From Acanthopleura granulata (Eukaryota; Mollusca; Polyplacophora; Chitonida; Chitonidae): DNA of 64,000 nt. Each line of letters starts with the position of its first letter. Position 1 is the stretch's first letter. Where the stretch lies: assembly GCA_016165875.1 (NCBI GenBank), contig JABBOT010000011.1, forward strand, positions 14,134,408 through 14,198,407, in the 5' to 3' direction. Both the position numbers and the translations under genes were made by a program. Of this stretch, positions 1-13,300 are shown in pieces. The notes beneath the pieces were generated by a model, which saw only the letters and a program-made list of their open reading frames with translations, was not told the origin of the DNA and did not search any database.

Positions 1-409
1 ATTCAAAATACACTGTAAATGACGTATACAAATCTGCCGCTGTATGGTATTGGCTCAGAAAGGAATGTATTGGTGCAGAGAAAGTTTCTTCACTTCCTTC
101 TCTGTTATGTTTATTTACTTATTTGTTTTATTGGGTTTTTGAATTTGGTATGAATACTCCAGTTATCGGAGATTAAAATAACCGCGACAAATTTACTTCT
201 AATTGTTTAACAAAGATGCAAATAACAAAATACAGCAATTCCACATGTATATATGTAATCTCGGCCTTGTTGGTAATCGGTCGAGTCACCTATCAGCCAA
301 ATCACCCAATATAGCTCACCCAAATTCTGGATCCAAAGCCACGTTGACTTTTATGTAAAGATTATCAGGCTTACCAAATTAAGAGAACTTTTGATATGAA
401 AAATATGTA

Positions 410-700
410 TGTATTTATTTATTTGTTGGTTTGTTCAATGTTTACTTCTTTGGAGTTTTACGCCGTATTGAACACCATTTCACTTAAACGACAGTGCCCC
501 GGCAGAAAATTTATTTATACATTTAGAAAATATTCATTCATTATTTGTTCAGTATTTATTTTATTGGCGTTTTATGCCGTACCCAAGCGCCGAGGTTTAA
601 GGTGGCAGGAAACCGGGCAGGTAAAACCAGCAGCCATCCGAATGTTGCTAATAGACCTTCCCACGAACTGTCGGGGAGAATATAGAAAAATATGATTTCC
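410..700 (-). mobile_element. SINE copies, two overlapping degenerate tails
   Basis: Minus-strand SINE tail motifs occur twice ('gttttacgccgtattgaaca' and 'gcgttttatgccgtacccaa'), followed by the body. The open frame here is SINE-derived. Confidence 0.7.
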
Positions 701-3700
701 ACGCAGCGCTCGCCACGTCTTCCGGACATGCACGATCAACTTCTAGCTTATACAGCACAAACTTGCCCAGTACACATGTTATCCGAACCATTCCGGGTCG
801 TACCGGGTCATTTACTCTGTATAAAATGTTAACCGTCAGAGTTAATGGTGTCCTAGAGCCGGCATCAGATTTCTGGGGGTCCTGGTGAGTTGCTCCCTGT
901 TTACCTGTCGTGATAATTCATACTGAAGACACGTCACTTCAGTTATCGGGATTGACGTAGCGTAACGAAAGCTTCGCAGAAAACGGCATCGCTGGGTACA
1001 GGTAAAGGATATGTCTGTATGGATCTTAAATATATATATGAATATATAGAACAATTATGGTCACCAATTAGCACAAAAGCTTCGTATAATTGACGAGAGC
1101 AGGTCGAAGAAGGTCGTGAACAATTCGTGTCAGGAATTATGAACAAGTATGTTCATTTCGTGTCTTTAAATTTTCTGACGAAACTCGAATTATCCACTGA
1201 AGCATACTGTAGTTGCCTTAGTTGTGAGTGTGTGTCCTCTACCTATTGGGCGCATAATCTCCAGCTGGTTGTCCGATCCAGGCCAGCTTTGTTGATTGAC
1301 AGTACCTGCGTGCACGGCAACGTCAGAATAACCATCTTAAATTGACAACTCCGACGTTTAACAACAGTAAATACAGTCAATGAACACAAATATTATTTAA
1401 AAACATGACCTTTTGCAACCTTCTGTCAACGTTGGAAGACACTGACCATACCGACAGGGACAGTGAAGAGGCAGAGTTTTACTAAGGGAGATAATTCTGC
1501 GACTGCGGTTAATTGGTCCGGCCTGAAAAGCGCCTGTAGTTTTCCGAGTTTTACGTCTGAAAAATGCTCTTCGTGGTGATAAATTCCGAGGAATTTAATT
1601 TTTTTCCGAGGAAAACTAATAATGTATGTAAAAGACACTGCTGAAGGAAGAAAGTATAGAGAAAGAGGGCTTCCTACGAATGGCCCCTGATGTCACACCT
1701 CTAACTCTGCGTATTTTTGCATGTTAGTTTTGAGTTAAGAACGCGACCTTGCATGGTACAAAAGTTTCAGATATTGGATAAAAATAAATACAAACTAGCA
1801 CAGAATATCACTAAGCAGTCCCCAGCACATAATTTAGAGTATTTATGTCAGCTGACAGGACCATAAGTATATTCGTAAACAATTGGGCTTTTTCACCATG
1901 GTAGGATCGATAAGTTTGAGCCTAAGTTAAACTTGGTCTATTCGGCATAAGAGTCTTAATGGAGTAAGCGAACAAGAAGCATTTGGCAGCTCACGTTTGT
2001 GTCAAGAAATATTTGGTCGACAGCGACTAATTTTTTTTATTTTGTTTTGATTAATTCCTGCTAATAGTGAACAAAGGGAAAAAATTTCAAATTTTCATAA
2101 CTGCAAAACTGACTTGGTTAAATCGGTCTCATGGGAGTCAGTTTCGTGAAGTAACCACACAACTACAGCCATGCCGCATGCATTTGGCTAGAGCTTGCGC
2201 CTCGAGGTCGAGAGATCAGACATCAGTCTCGGTCCAGACATACCAAAGAGTTTAAAAATGTTAACTGTATCTGCCTAAGTTGACGCTCAACACTAACAGG
2301 TTAGAGCAATGAAACAACACTGGTCGACTCGGTGACAATATAATGTGACTGGGTGATGTGTCATGTCTGGGGTTTTCGACATGATGCTCCAGTGGTGGCA
2401 GCACTTTGGCAGCATGGACTCGCCCTGCCACAAGGAGACACAGCATATCTACATTCCCAGGACTCCTCGTCGTCATATGACTGCAAAATTGTTGAGTGCG
2501 ACGTAAAACCCAAGCATACATACATACATACATGCGTTTGGTGGCGGTGTATAATGTAGAATTCCAGAGGGCGGCTGTGTTGTGAATGATTTCACCCGTG
2601 ATGGATGGTTTTGCTTGAAAATGTTAACATTAAAATGGACAGCTTTATCTGTGAGACAAATCTGTCGTGTCTAATACAACGGACTACCAATAAATAAATT
2701 TTAAAAAACGGGAAATTTTATTCGTGTGTTAACTGTTTCGTGTGAAGTTACTTGATCGAATGGTTAATGGCAAGAGAAATGGTCAAATATCATGGAGCAC
2801 GAACGATTATGATGTTTTATTTGACGTGCCTTTGCTCCACGATGTATTCACAAACTACAGCGACATCCAGGGTACAGGGCTTGCCGGAAGTTGGCTTTAT
2901 AGTCAAGACAGACGGTTTTGTCCAGGAATCTATCAGAGTTATGATACTGTCTCATAAATGTAGATGTACAGCCCGAAGTAAACAGACTGTGCTGAGCTGG
3001 GCCGTGTGTTAGAATTCTCAGCAAAAACAAGTTTACTGTCGTTTCCCCTCAGTGATTTTACCCAGGTAGGAGTCCACGCTACGTTTTGTCCTTAGCAACA
3101 AGAAGAGCCAGACAAAGGAGGATAACTTTAAGAATCGATGCGACCTACTTATAGACACGGTTTATGTGTGCTTAGCCCGCAACCAGGCGCAATGAGCAGA
3201 GGCTACCTGCATTTACAGCCACGTGCTGTTGTCATGGTGACACGTCACGGCCCTCGATCTCAGTGATCAATGCCTACATCTGGTGTACTAACAGGGCTTT
3301 ATTTGGGTATGGGTCCTTATATCAGTGCGCGGACACGCCATTCCCGCCGTCTTCAACACACGTATAGAATTTATTGTAGCGTGAATCATCAAGTGAACTT
3401 TCCATCAAAAACGAACAATTCAGAACGTGTTAATGATGGCTTTAGTAATAGCTTTGGGCCCTGCCTTGTATGACATATTTGAGAAAAGGAAACGTCTTAA
3501 CGGATGATGACACGGGGTACTTTTAAGGACATGGAATACATCAGCAGACACTGAGCCCAATCTCCACAATCGCCATCCATTTTTCACTTGTGGTTGCCAT
3601 ACCACCCGAAATAGTGTCAATTGTCAATTGCAGATGGGACATCTTCTCATTAATGTTCACAATAAGCGTCAAATTTATTGATTTCCTTCATTCTTGTTTT

Positions 3701-4124
3701 ACCCCACATTCAAAAATGTCTCACGTACACGCTGAAGGTCGGCTTGTAGGTGTAGGAAACAGAAGCGCCCTGAGAAAACCACTTACTTTGGCAAATTACC
3801 GAAAAACTCAACGAGTTATGAGAGCACACATCATACTACAGAAAGATAGGTGCTCTTCCACGAACGTTTGGCCACAGAAATGGCCGAACGAAACTGCTCG
3901 AAAGCGTATTGTCACTAGGGCCCCACGAAAAATGAATGCGGTCAAACTCGAGCCTCTGCTTAGTTTAGAATTCCCAGTTAGTGATTAAAGCTGAAGCAGC
4001 CAATAGGTTTATTTTACAGTATTCCAAGAAGAATACGCCCGAAATATCCTTAACTCCTGTAAGCACAAGAGCTATTGTGGTTGTACCGCAAAAATTAACC
4101 ACATGCATGTATCTACTTTTTTTT
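701..4124. other. Non-coding, no gene recognised
   Basis: Apart from the repeat at 2283-2535 I see no recognisable domain. The longest frame (3590-3985, 132 codons) has no family signature, no splice support and no second copy. Confidence 0.5.
2283..2535 (+). mobile_element. Second dispersed repeat family, copy 1
   Basis: Ends 'agtgcgacgtaaaacccaag' with a (cata)n tail. Shares 'gacgacgaggagtcc' and 'cagtcacat/attatattg' motifs, inverted, with 55228-55470. SINE-like but the head was not identified. Confidence 0.6.
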
Positions 4125-4320
4125 TGGTTAGAGTTTTACGCCGTGCTCAACAACATTTCACCTACTTGACGGCAGTCAGCGTTAGGGTATGGCTTTAAGG
4201 TATGGTGGGTGGAAACCCACGGTCACTCTGCTGTGGAGGAAGGCAGCATAAGCGGGACTTGGATTCATAGCGACCGCACGGCTTCTGAGTCATTGTGCTG
4301 TGCTGCCACGCTAACCCCAT
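4125..4320 (-). mobile_element. SINE, diverged
   Basis: Tail 'gagttttacgccgtgctcaa' through body to a tRNA-like end 'gccacgctaacccc'. Confidence 0.75.
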
Positions 4321-5004
4321 ACACTATAAAATGACACAGTTTTATGACAGCGTGTAAAATGCACTGAGAAAATAGATATGAAAAGAAATAATATACACTT
4401 GCTATATTCCACTAGGTAGGTCTGTAAGCCATTTGTGAATCAGTTTGCAGAATTTATAATGTATGAATTTCATTGTGGCGTGTTGTATGTTTTACCCCTG
4501 GCTAACAAGCTTGCTCAAAAAAACAAAAAACAAAAAAAATCCCCTACCTTTAGGTAAACAGTGCCAAGGCAGTGCCAAGACGACTGACTGACACAGCCTA
4601 TCGCAAACCTTGTCTCGATCGGTTTGCAATAATACACCAATGAAATACGCTTTCAGTGTGGGCTGGTATCTTTATGCAAATAATGTTGCGTGTATGAATA
4701 GTGTTGGGTTTCTGGGTAAGTGGTGTTGCTTTGGTGACAAAGGGACACAAATTCAACCCTTCCTTAGGAACGCTTATAAGGGTAACGTTGGCGCGTTTGG
4801 GGGCACACGCGGATTGAGGAAGATCAAAATTACCCAGCACCTGTAGTCCGTAACGGTTTCCAGTTAACCAAGGTAAGAGAACACCTTCATTTTTTCCATC
4901 CCTATAGTTTTTTTTAGACAACTACAGACAATCAAACTATTGGACTTACCTTCAAGTTCATTCCTTCGATTTTACTACTTCGCCGACATCAAACTCTTTA
5001 TGGA

Positions 5005-5050
5005 CCTTTTTTTGGTGTTTAACGCCGTGCTCAAGTCATTTTCCCCATTG
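5005..5050 (-). mobile_element. SINE tail fragment
   Basis: Only 'ggtgtttaacgccgtgctca' and a few flanking bases remain; it lies just outside the left arm. Confidence 0.6.
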
Positions 5051-5224
5051 ATAACGAGAGTCAAGTTTATAGTGGAAGGGGGAGGTGGCCAACATTAACA
5101 CTCTGATAAATAGTAAATAAATCACATATTTTCTCCTAGTAGCCGATTTCTATGGAGGTTTTTTCTTCGGGTCACGAGTTTTGAAAAGTTCTTTTTAAAG
5201 ACAAAGCTATATTATTACTAGTTA

Positions 5225-7283
5225 GTTGTAGCATAGTCTAGCCTTTCCGCTAACATATCCCTACAGGTGGAGAATTTGATTTCTATAATCAAAGGAATCA
5301 GGCACACACGAACCCGGTGGTGCACAAATAAACGTAGGAGGGATTGAATTAAATTGTAAATCCACAAGGCTTTATGACAAAATACAGAGTTGAGCATTGA
5401 TAAATCGATATCGATGTGATTTGTACAAACATCACCGCCAGCTGCGCAAACATTTTGAAGAAGAAAAATACATATGTGGCTTTTGTACACAGACATCTTC
5501 TTGATTACATAAAACTGGATGCAGGTGACATCGGGAAATCTTATGATAATGGGAATAATTTTGTGTGTGTTTTTTTCAACTTGTGATGGATGCGAGCCAT
5601 ATTGGATTCGAACATTCTGTTTTACCGACAAGATGCCAATCGGATACACCGAGAACAACGCTGTGTTTAAATGAGTTAGAGAAATCCTTTCGAAGAAATA
5701 AAACTTACGCCTTCCAGGCGATGAAGTTTAAACATGTCCAAGACTTCAAGCTTCTTCTTTTCCCCCTGTCTGTGTTTCATTGCTTTTATGTCACCAGCGT
5801 GGATATTTTCGACTATACGAGTATTTGAACATATTGTTGTTTTTCTTCAAAATGTCAGGTGATACATATTTTTTCCTGTATATGTGCTTTCTGTGTAAAA
5901 ATAAAAAAGAAATGTCGAGAGAAGATAAACCGACAGCTATGAGTTGTGCGATCATATCAGCGTTGCTTCTTATTAGACCCTGGCGAATACTAGTGACACG
6001 CCTTTGTCTGTTGAACACATGGATTTTCTGGGTCAGAGTTCTGGATCGCCTTACTTCACCTGGTTATCCCTTTGATAAGTAGGTTGGCTGAACGTGTTTG
6101 CCGCTCTGATGTAGTCATCGCCAGGATAGCGAAGCTTTAATGGCCATTTTACCGTGGCTTGAAGGCCATTTATTAATTCTTGACCAGTGACGACAAATGC
6201 GTTTTATTTATTTTAGCTAATTCCGCATACGTATTGTTGCTATGGGGACTAGAAAGTTGTTACTTTGTAAAGATTTACACGAAGAGCTGGAATAAAACCC
6301 TAACTGAGGTAAACTGACCAGAGGCCGGGCCTCCCAGGTTCCGTGTTACCTTTTGCTAGCCATCATGCTGTCGCCTCTGCCATGGTTGTGCAAACATTCA
6401 GTGTTCTAGAGAACGATACCTCGTCAAACTAAGACTGTAATATACGTGGTGTATATTGCTTTTGGGGAGGCAAGAAACTGTTGATCTCAAGAATACTCAC
6501 GTAAAAGTCATAACAAAGCAGACCCTAGTGGTTTCATCAACCTTATATGAGAACAACATCTGACGGAAGTCGTATGTGCTGTCTGCCAATGTTCGCTAGT
6601 GTTTGCTTTTGAAACACAGGTTTAGAAACATCGTTGTTAAGCGTCATTTTCAAGAATTTTCTAAGCTTACCATGATGTGCAGTAATAAAGGTGAAGTAGG
6701 CTGCAGGGCCCAGAGTAAACCATCGACTGTTGGTGTGTAGGTGGCGCACTGTCGCGGTAGTAGCAGCACAAAGTATTACCCTCAATGCAGCCTCGGACAG
6801 TAAGTGCATTTTCAACAAACCATGTGACCAGATAATGCAGAAAATTTATTAAGGTAAATACATAAAGTGACTAAATCGAGGGAAAAGTCTACAACAAACA
6901 GTGAAAGTGGCCTGATAAGGTGGAAAATACAGTATCAGTACCCAGGTGTGCTAGGTTCGGAAGACAATTCGATTCATTACCTAATTTGACTCCGTCGGAT
7001 GGCAAATCTGTCTCCAATATTCAGATGAAGAGTCCATTGTCAACATCTAATGTGACGTGGTCAAGTGGATAACTCATTGTCAACACCCAATGTGAGGTGG
7101 TCAAGTGGTAAATACATTGTCAATACATCATGCTTAGTCCGGAAAACAGTGCCCTCTCAGCACAAAATTGACCTTCTTGGGTGTCAGCACCTAAATAGGT
7201 AGGAAACCTATTGTTAGAACCTAAAATAATTGTGACCTAACTCATCAGCTGGTGGAAATGTTTTGTTTGTTTTTTGTTTACAG
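5225..7283 (+). other. Upstream region of gene A within the duplicated arm
   Basis: No coding region was recognised. The sequence is shared with 42229-44300 but is more diverged than the gene interior, and short open frames in it are not kept between the copies. It should contain the promoter and a leader exon, since the coding start directly follows a splice acceptor; neither can be placed reliably. Confidence 0.5.
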
Positions 7284-7344
7284 ATGGTTTCCATACGTCT
7301 AATTCTGCTGCTTGCTGCCCATGTATACTTGGCCCATGCGGGAA
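7284..7344 (+). CDS. Gene A exon 1: signal peptide
   Basis: 61 nt from ATG to donor gtaagt at 7345. It encodes MVSIRLILLLAAHVYLAHAG, with a hydrophobic core and a likely cleavage after AHA. It ends in phase 1. The start was chosen because the same ATG follows an acceptor in both inverted copies. Confidence 0.8.
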
Positions 7345-10300
7345 GTAAGTAGTCTGGATATTCTGATTCTGATGATGATGGCGAAGACTATAATCATCAT
7401 CATCATCATCATCATCATTATTATAGGCATAATCAATAGTTTTGATCAGTTTAAATTCATTTAGAGATTATGTAGATTTCTTTGCCTAATGCAGTTTACT
7501 TTACCTGTTATGCATGGTGTTGTCCACCAGTAAGGTCGTCATGGTGAAAATGGAAGTAACACACAATACAAAATTCCAGGTTCGCGTTTCACGAAAGTTC
7601 TTACGTGTTTTTGCTTCAGCACTGTAGCCCTATTCTTATGTAGTGCGTGACTAAAGTTCTGTCGAGAAACACTCCATGTTAATCTCCACTGAAATTTACA
7701 GAAAATTTCATGAAGCCGTGCCTATTTCCACTATGTGTGGGTGCGTTCAGGAACCTCCTTCAGCAAAGAAATCGCGGTTAAACAGGCTCTTTGCACTTAT
7801 TGTCTACAACCAGTTTTGAGAGATAAACGTCACACTGTATCATCATACAGACTTTTGTTGTCTGTTCACCATACACCTAACGACGTAACTGATTCTGGTG
7901 GAAGTAACCGTATATGTATATATTCACATGTATCAACTTACATGTTAGGGTGGCCTCCCTTCATTGTTAGATAATTATGACATCCTCATACACTAAGCGC
8001 AATGTTACTTTTAACTTAAGGGCAGGCAACAAAGTAGCTTTATGGGGCATCCGACCAATTAAGGATTAATGTAATATGCAGATTGTCTTCCCATTGTTTG
8101 ATAACCATTGAAATGTCAGTTTAATAACTGACATTGGGACTGGAAGCTATCCTATGCAGTGGCACGCTTTGCTACATGAGGGTGCACCACATTGACTGAG
8201 GCCGAGCGAACTTCTTCAGCATAGATGAGGTTGTGGCTTGAAGTCTTTTGGGCCTAAATCCTGTCTTCGCGATGTCGTTTTGAGAGTGAACTGCTAAGAT
8301 AGTACATGTACTTATGTATTGCAGAGGGAAAACTTCTCCCTTAATCCCAGACCATCTGTCGCGATTAAGCGGGAAAACATACCCCATTGATTTCCGTCAA
8401 ACGTATCACAGAATCTTAGGCGCCATTTCATTTGTACTCTACCGTGCTCTGATGGTATTGTATATTTTCTTATCTGTCAGTTCATACTTGGCATTTCTCA
8501 AAATATAGTGGGGCCTTCGTGCATGGCCGAGAGATTATCGCAGCATATTACCTGAAGAGCCTTTCAGCAATGAGGTCTCTGTGAGCTTTTGCTGGCTTCT
8601 TCTCCGGCCGTACCTGAGGAAGTCTCCCAGCAACGTGCGGATGGTCAATGCCCTATTTCCTCCCACTACAATGCTGAAGTATGAAATGTTTTTCAGTTCG
8701 AGGTAAAACAGCGACTCAAATAAAAAATGGTAAAAATAAATAAATAATGCAGCACGGGGCGGCCAGATACTGCATCAGGCATCTGATTTTAGACGTTTGT
8801 GGTAATGTGGTCCCTAACTTCCACTCACATAATCAAAGTTTACATAAAATAAGAAATGAAAATACGCTTTTCGTTCATTTATTTGAGGACTCTCTTGTCC
8901 CGCATGCGAATAAACCTGGACGACTGAGGGCCCCTGGTTCGATTCCTACTACGGCTCTACATTACTGAGGCGGTGGTTTTTTATCCCAGCTCGGGACCCA
9001 TCCGCCGTTTTTATAAAGGTGAACTGTTCTTCATTGCAGTCATAGGAGGATCTCAAATTCTGTCGTCATTTTCTGACACTGACGCCAACATTAACTGTTA
9101 ACTTCTCACCCTTTATTTTCTAGCTGCGGGATATGGAGAGCCGTGCACAGAGACCGCAGACTGCGTGGACAACAAGGGTCTCCAATGTAATTTTGACCTC
9201 ACTCCCTGCACCAAGGGAAGATGTGATTGTAAAGATGGACAAACGTATACCACGACCTGTGAGGCAACAAGTAAGATCTCTTTTTCCTTTCATGGATGTT
9301 ATTATAATTATGCTCAAAGTCATCATTAAAACCAACACAAACCTGGTAGAGATTATAAGTTGTATTAGAGGAATAAACAGTTGAAGTAGTGCACAAGGTG
9401 GTACAGTAATACGAAATCTTAAAGTAAACTGTTTAGGTCTGAAACCGATGTGGCGTTTTATGGCCCAACTTGCCGATTCTCCAAAGCCATTCCTGCTTTT
9501 AAGTCAATATGTTAAATCTGGTTTACTGGTACTGACAGCTAATATTTTGATTTAGTTATTTATTTGATTGGTATTTTAAGTCAATAAAGTTTCACTTATG
9601 CCAGGGCATTATGGTGGGATTAAACCGGGTAGAACCTGGTGGAAACCAAAGATGATCCATAGTTTGCTGACAGGCCTTCCCACGTACCGCCGGAGAGAAA
9701 GCCAGCATTAGCTGGATTTGAACTCACGGCGACCGCACTGGTGAGGGCAATTGAAATTTGAAACATTTACGTTAAGATAACATTCATGAAGTAGACGGAA
9801 TTTTTATTTCTGTAACCCCAAAATAAACCCTAATGTCGAATTCCATATTTCGATTAGAAGTCAGAAAGTTGAAGCGGGCCCAGAAGTAATGGATTCCATA
9901 AGGCGTCCTGGTACCTAGCACATGTAATATCAAAAGGCTTCCTGTTATTTGGTACATGTAAAAACAAAATTCGTCCTGTTACCCACCATGTGTAATAACA
10001 AAGGCTTCCTGCAGCCTACCAGTGACGCTGCCACATAGGGCCTAGGGCCTTTAGGCTATTCGTAATTCACCAATGGCAAGTATGATACAAGACTGTTTCA
10101 GGGAACAGAAATTTGCAAATACGAGGAATATATGCAGATACTGTTGTGGAGATACTGTTGCGGTAAAGTAATATTACTAAACTGTAATGGTAGTAAAAGG
10201 TGCAACAGAAGATCACCAGTTGCAACGTGATACAAACGGTAACTGTAGACCACCAGTTGTGCAGTAACAGAAAAGGTAACAGGTAACTATGAGTTGTGCA

Positions 10301-13300
10301 GTAAAAGAAAGTGTAACAGGAGACCACCAGTTGTGCAGTAACAGAAAGCGTAGCAGATGAACAGTTGCATTGCAGTTGTACCGTGATACCAAGGATAACA
10401 GTAAACCTCCAGTTGTACAGTAATACAAATGATAACAATAGACATCCAACTGTACAATATTATAAAGGATAACAGTGGGTCTTCAGTTGTACCGTGATGC
10501 CGAGTATAATGACAGTAGGCCTGCAGTTGTACAATAATACAAAGGATAACAGTAGACCACATGTTGGACCGTTATAAAACGGATAACAGTTGGCCACCAG
10601 TTGTGGAGTATAACAAAGGATAACTATAGGACTTCATTTGCATAGTGACACAAAGGATAACAGTAGGCCTCCAGTTGTACAATAATTCACAGGATAAAAG
10701 GAGGCCACCGGTTGTGCACCAATGCAAAGGTTAACAGTAGGCCACTAACTGTACAGTTATTTTCTGGTGCGGGTAAAGTTCGACTTTCGTTATTTTCAGA
10801 TGTTGGCAGTTTCGGACTTCTGTTATTTTTAGCTCTTGCAAAATTCATACTTCCATTACTTTCAGGTGTAGGTAAATTCAGACTTCTGCTCTATTCTTAA
10901 GAATTTGTATGGCACGGCATGTTCACTTTTCCGGTATTTCCACATTGTCTACTATGTTATCACAATACGTGTAAACTTAAACCTCGCTTTTCGCCTGATT
11001 TTTTTTAGCAACCAATCCATTCCTCGGTGACTCTTGCACCGACAATGACTCGTTCGATTTTCCACAAGCAACTTGCACGGGAACACCAAAGACGGTTACT
11101 TGCAATGATAACTACGCTGAAACGGGCAACTCATTTTGTAAAGGATCGAACGACAAGGCTCTAGGAGAAGAATGCACAATCAATACTCACACGTGTTATA
11201 CCTATGGAGGTGAGTGAGCATGAGCTATGGTACAATGTTGAAATTCAAAACTTACCAATGAATAATGACAAACGCGGAGAACTGTGGCGAAATGTTACAC
11301 ATTAAGAAAGTAAATCCCTTCAGCAGGACTTGTTTTTAAAGGAAAAAACAAACGTTGTGGCATTACCCTTAAGGTTCCAGCATACATGAGCAAAGGGAAA
11401 GGACAGCGGGGATCATTGCTTCTTAGAAGTTGTCAACACCGCTATTTACATGTGTGTCTGTCTAACTTTTCCCTCTTCTTTCTTTACACACTCCCGAAAG
11501 CACTAGGGTAATGGCGCAACGTTGGTTGGCTTGTCTCAAAATACAAAAACTCACTTGGACTTATTTACTTTCTCGTGTGTAATATTTACACCTAAGTGGA
11601 AGATTGACACCCTTCATTCATTGATTTCAAAACATGTCACAATACTTTTTCAAGGTGTCACCTCGAGCTAATATTATCATTATAAAAGCACCCACATACA
11701 AGTTCGAATCTTAGGCAGTATATAACATAGAGATTATTTGGAAGAAGTAGTGTGTTTGACTGATAGATTGGTGTTTAACACTCTGTACAAAAGTATTAAA
11801 CCACCAAGCGGGCAACCATCAGTCATCGTCCAGCTTTTGAAGAAATTGGAGCACCAATAAAGTTAAGTTCCAGAAGCTGGTCATATAACCCACTTAATAG
11901 CCAAAAAATATTCTTTGTTTGTTGTGTGTTAATTATATATTACAGCTCACTACTTGCTCTTGTTTCTCCTGTTTTCTTCAGATAGGGTAGGTGCCTCTAG
12001 TGGTACTGTCGAATGCAAGGATGTGTCCGGAACCGTGAAGTGCGCGTGTAAGAAAGGTTACATAACAAAGGACACAACAATGTGTAGGGAAAGTAAGTAA
12101 TAACTAACCACTAGTAGACTTTGCCTCTACGGGAACACTGCGGGATTTGCTTCACGGAGGATTTGAATGAAGAAGAGTGTTGCTCTCCGGAGGGTTTTGT
12201 GTTAGGGAGAGTTTAACTTTCCTGAGGGTTTTGCTTTCCGGATTGTTTTATATTAGGCCCAGTTTTTTTTCTCGGAGGATTTGGTGTTAGGGAGAGTTTT
12301 GCTTTTCGAGGGGTTTCATAGTTGGGGAGAGTTTTGCTTTACAGGAGGGTTTGTACTAGCGAGAGCTTTGTTTCACTGAGGGTTTCTTTTTACAGAAAGT
12401 TTTGATTTACGGCACCCATTCTTATACCTATGGAAGACTGTGAAGGGCAACATCACGTTATTGTAACATCCTCAGACGATGGTTACAAAGCGATGTTTCG
12501 TTGAGAAGAAGCGATGTGGTGATGGTATGAAACGATTGTCAATTTGACATCTTTTCGTGTCTTCGTTCTATCGCTTTGTATCTTCGCTCCATCGACTCAT
12601 AGCTTCCTGCCACTGTGCTATCGGTTTGTATAAGCGTGGAGTGATACTCTGAAACGATATCCATCGGCGTTACTACCTATGTAAAAGTGTTGAGTGTTCA
12701 ACTTTCCATTCAGGTTCATTCTTACCTCGGTGTTTGACCAATGAGAACGCGTATTCGAATCCAGTTTCGGCCTTACGTCAGGACGAAAATTTGTCAGGCG
12801 TGAATGTCACTGAGGTGTTGTTCCTTCCTACAGATTCCACAAGACCGCTACCAACAGCTGTTTTCTTTTTCTAACAGAAACAATTGGCGACGAATGTGAT
12901 GACAGTAACGATTGCCTGGGGACTAACCAGGAATGTTCCAGTTCTACATGTCAGTGTAAGGCGGACACTCAAAACGTAAACGGAAAATGTCTGGGTAAGA
13001 GTATTCTGTATTTAAACAAAATACCACCAAAAGAAAAACCACACATGTGCAAAGAAGTCAGACAAATGCATTGCGAAAATGCTAAACCGTGACTTTAACT
13101 TCAAACAAATTATGAAATCTATGTGTGTATCTTATGCAAAATTTGACGAAATGATTTCTGAAGATGAGCACCATTTGACGTAATTTTGTCGTACATTTTA
13201 ACTCCAAATCTAACATGAACAACAAAATGGACTAAACGAGGAGTCATTCCACGATTGTACAGTTGTCAAGTGTAATTTTGTAGTGTAAGAAAAGAAAGAA

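Noticed and set aside
3590..3985. 132-codon plus-strand frame
   Set aside because: No recognisable domain, no splice context, composition like its surroundings and no second copy to support it.
10067..10562. Overlapping frames of 78-123 codons rich in Cys, Tyr and Leu (also at 38925-39420)
   Set aside because: They are read through the intron-2 minisatellite in several frames at once; the repetition, not selection, keeps them open.
12480..12660. Local inverted repeat around 'acaaagcgatg' and 'tcgctttgta' in intron 4
   Set aside because: Short and imperfect; it is present in both arms but gives no clear element boundaries.
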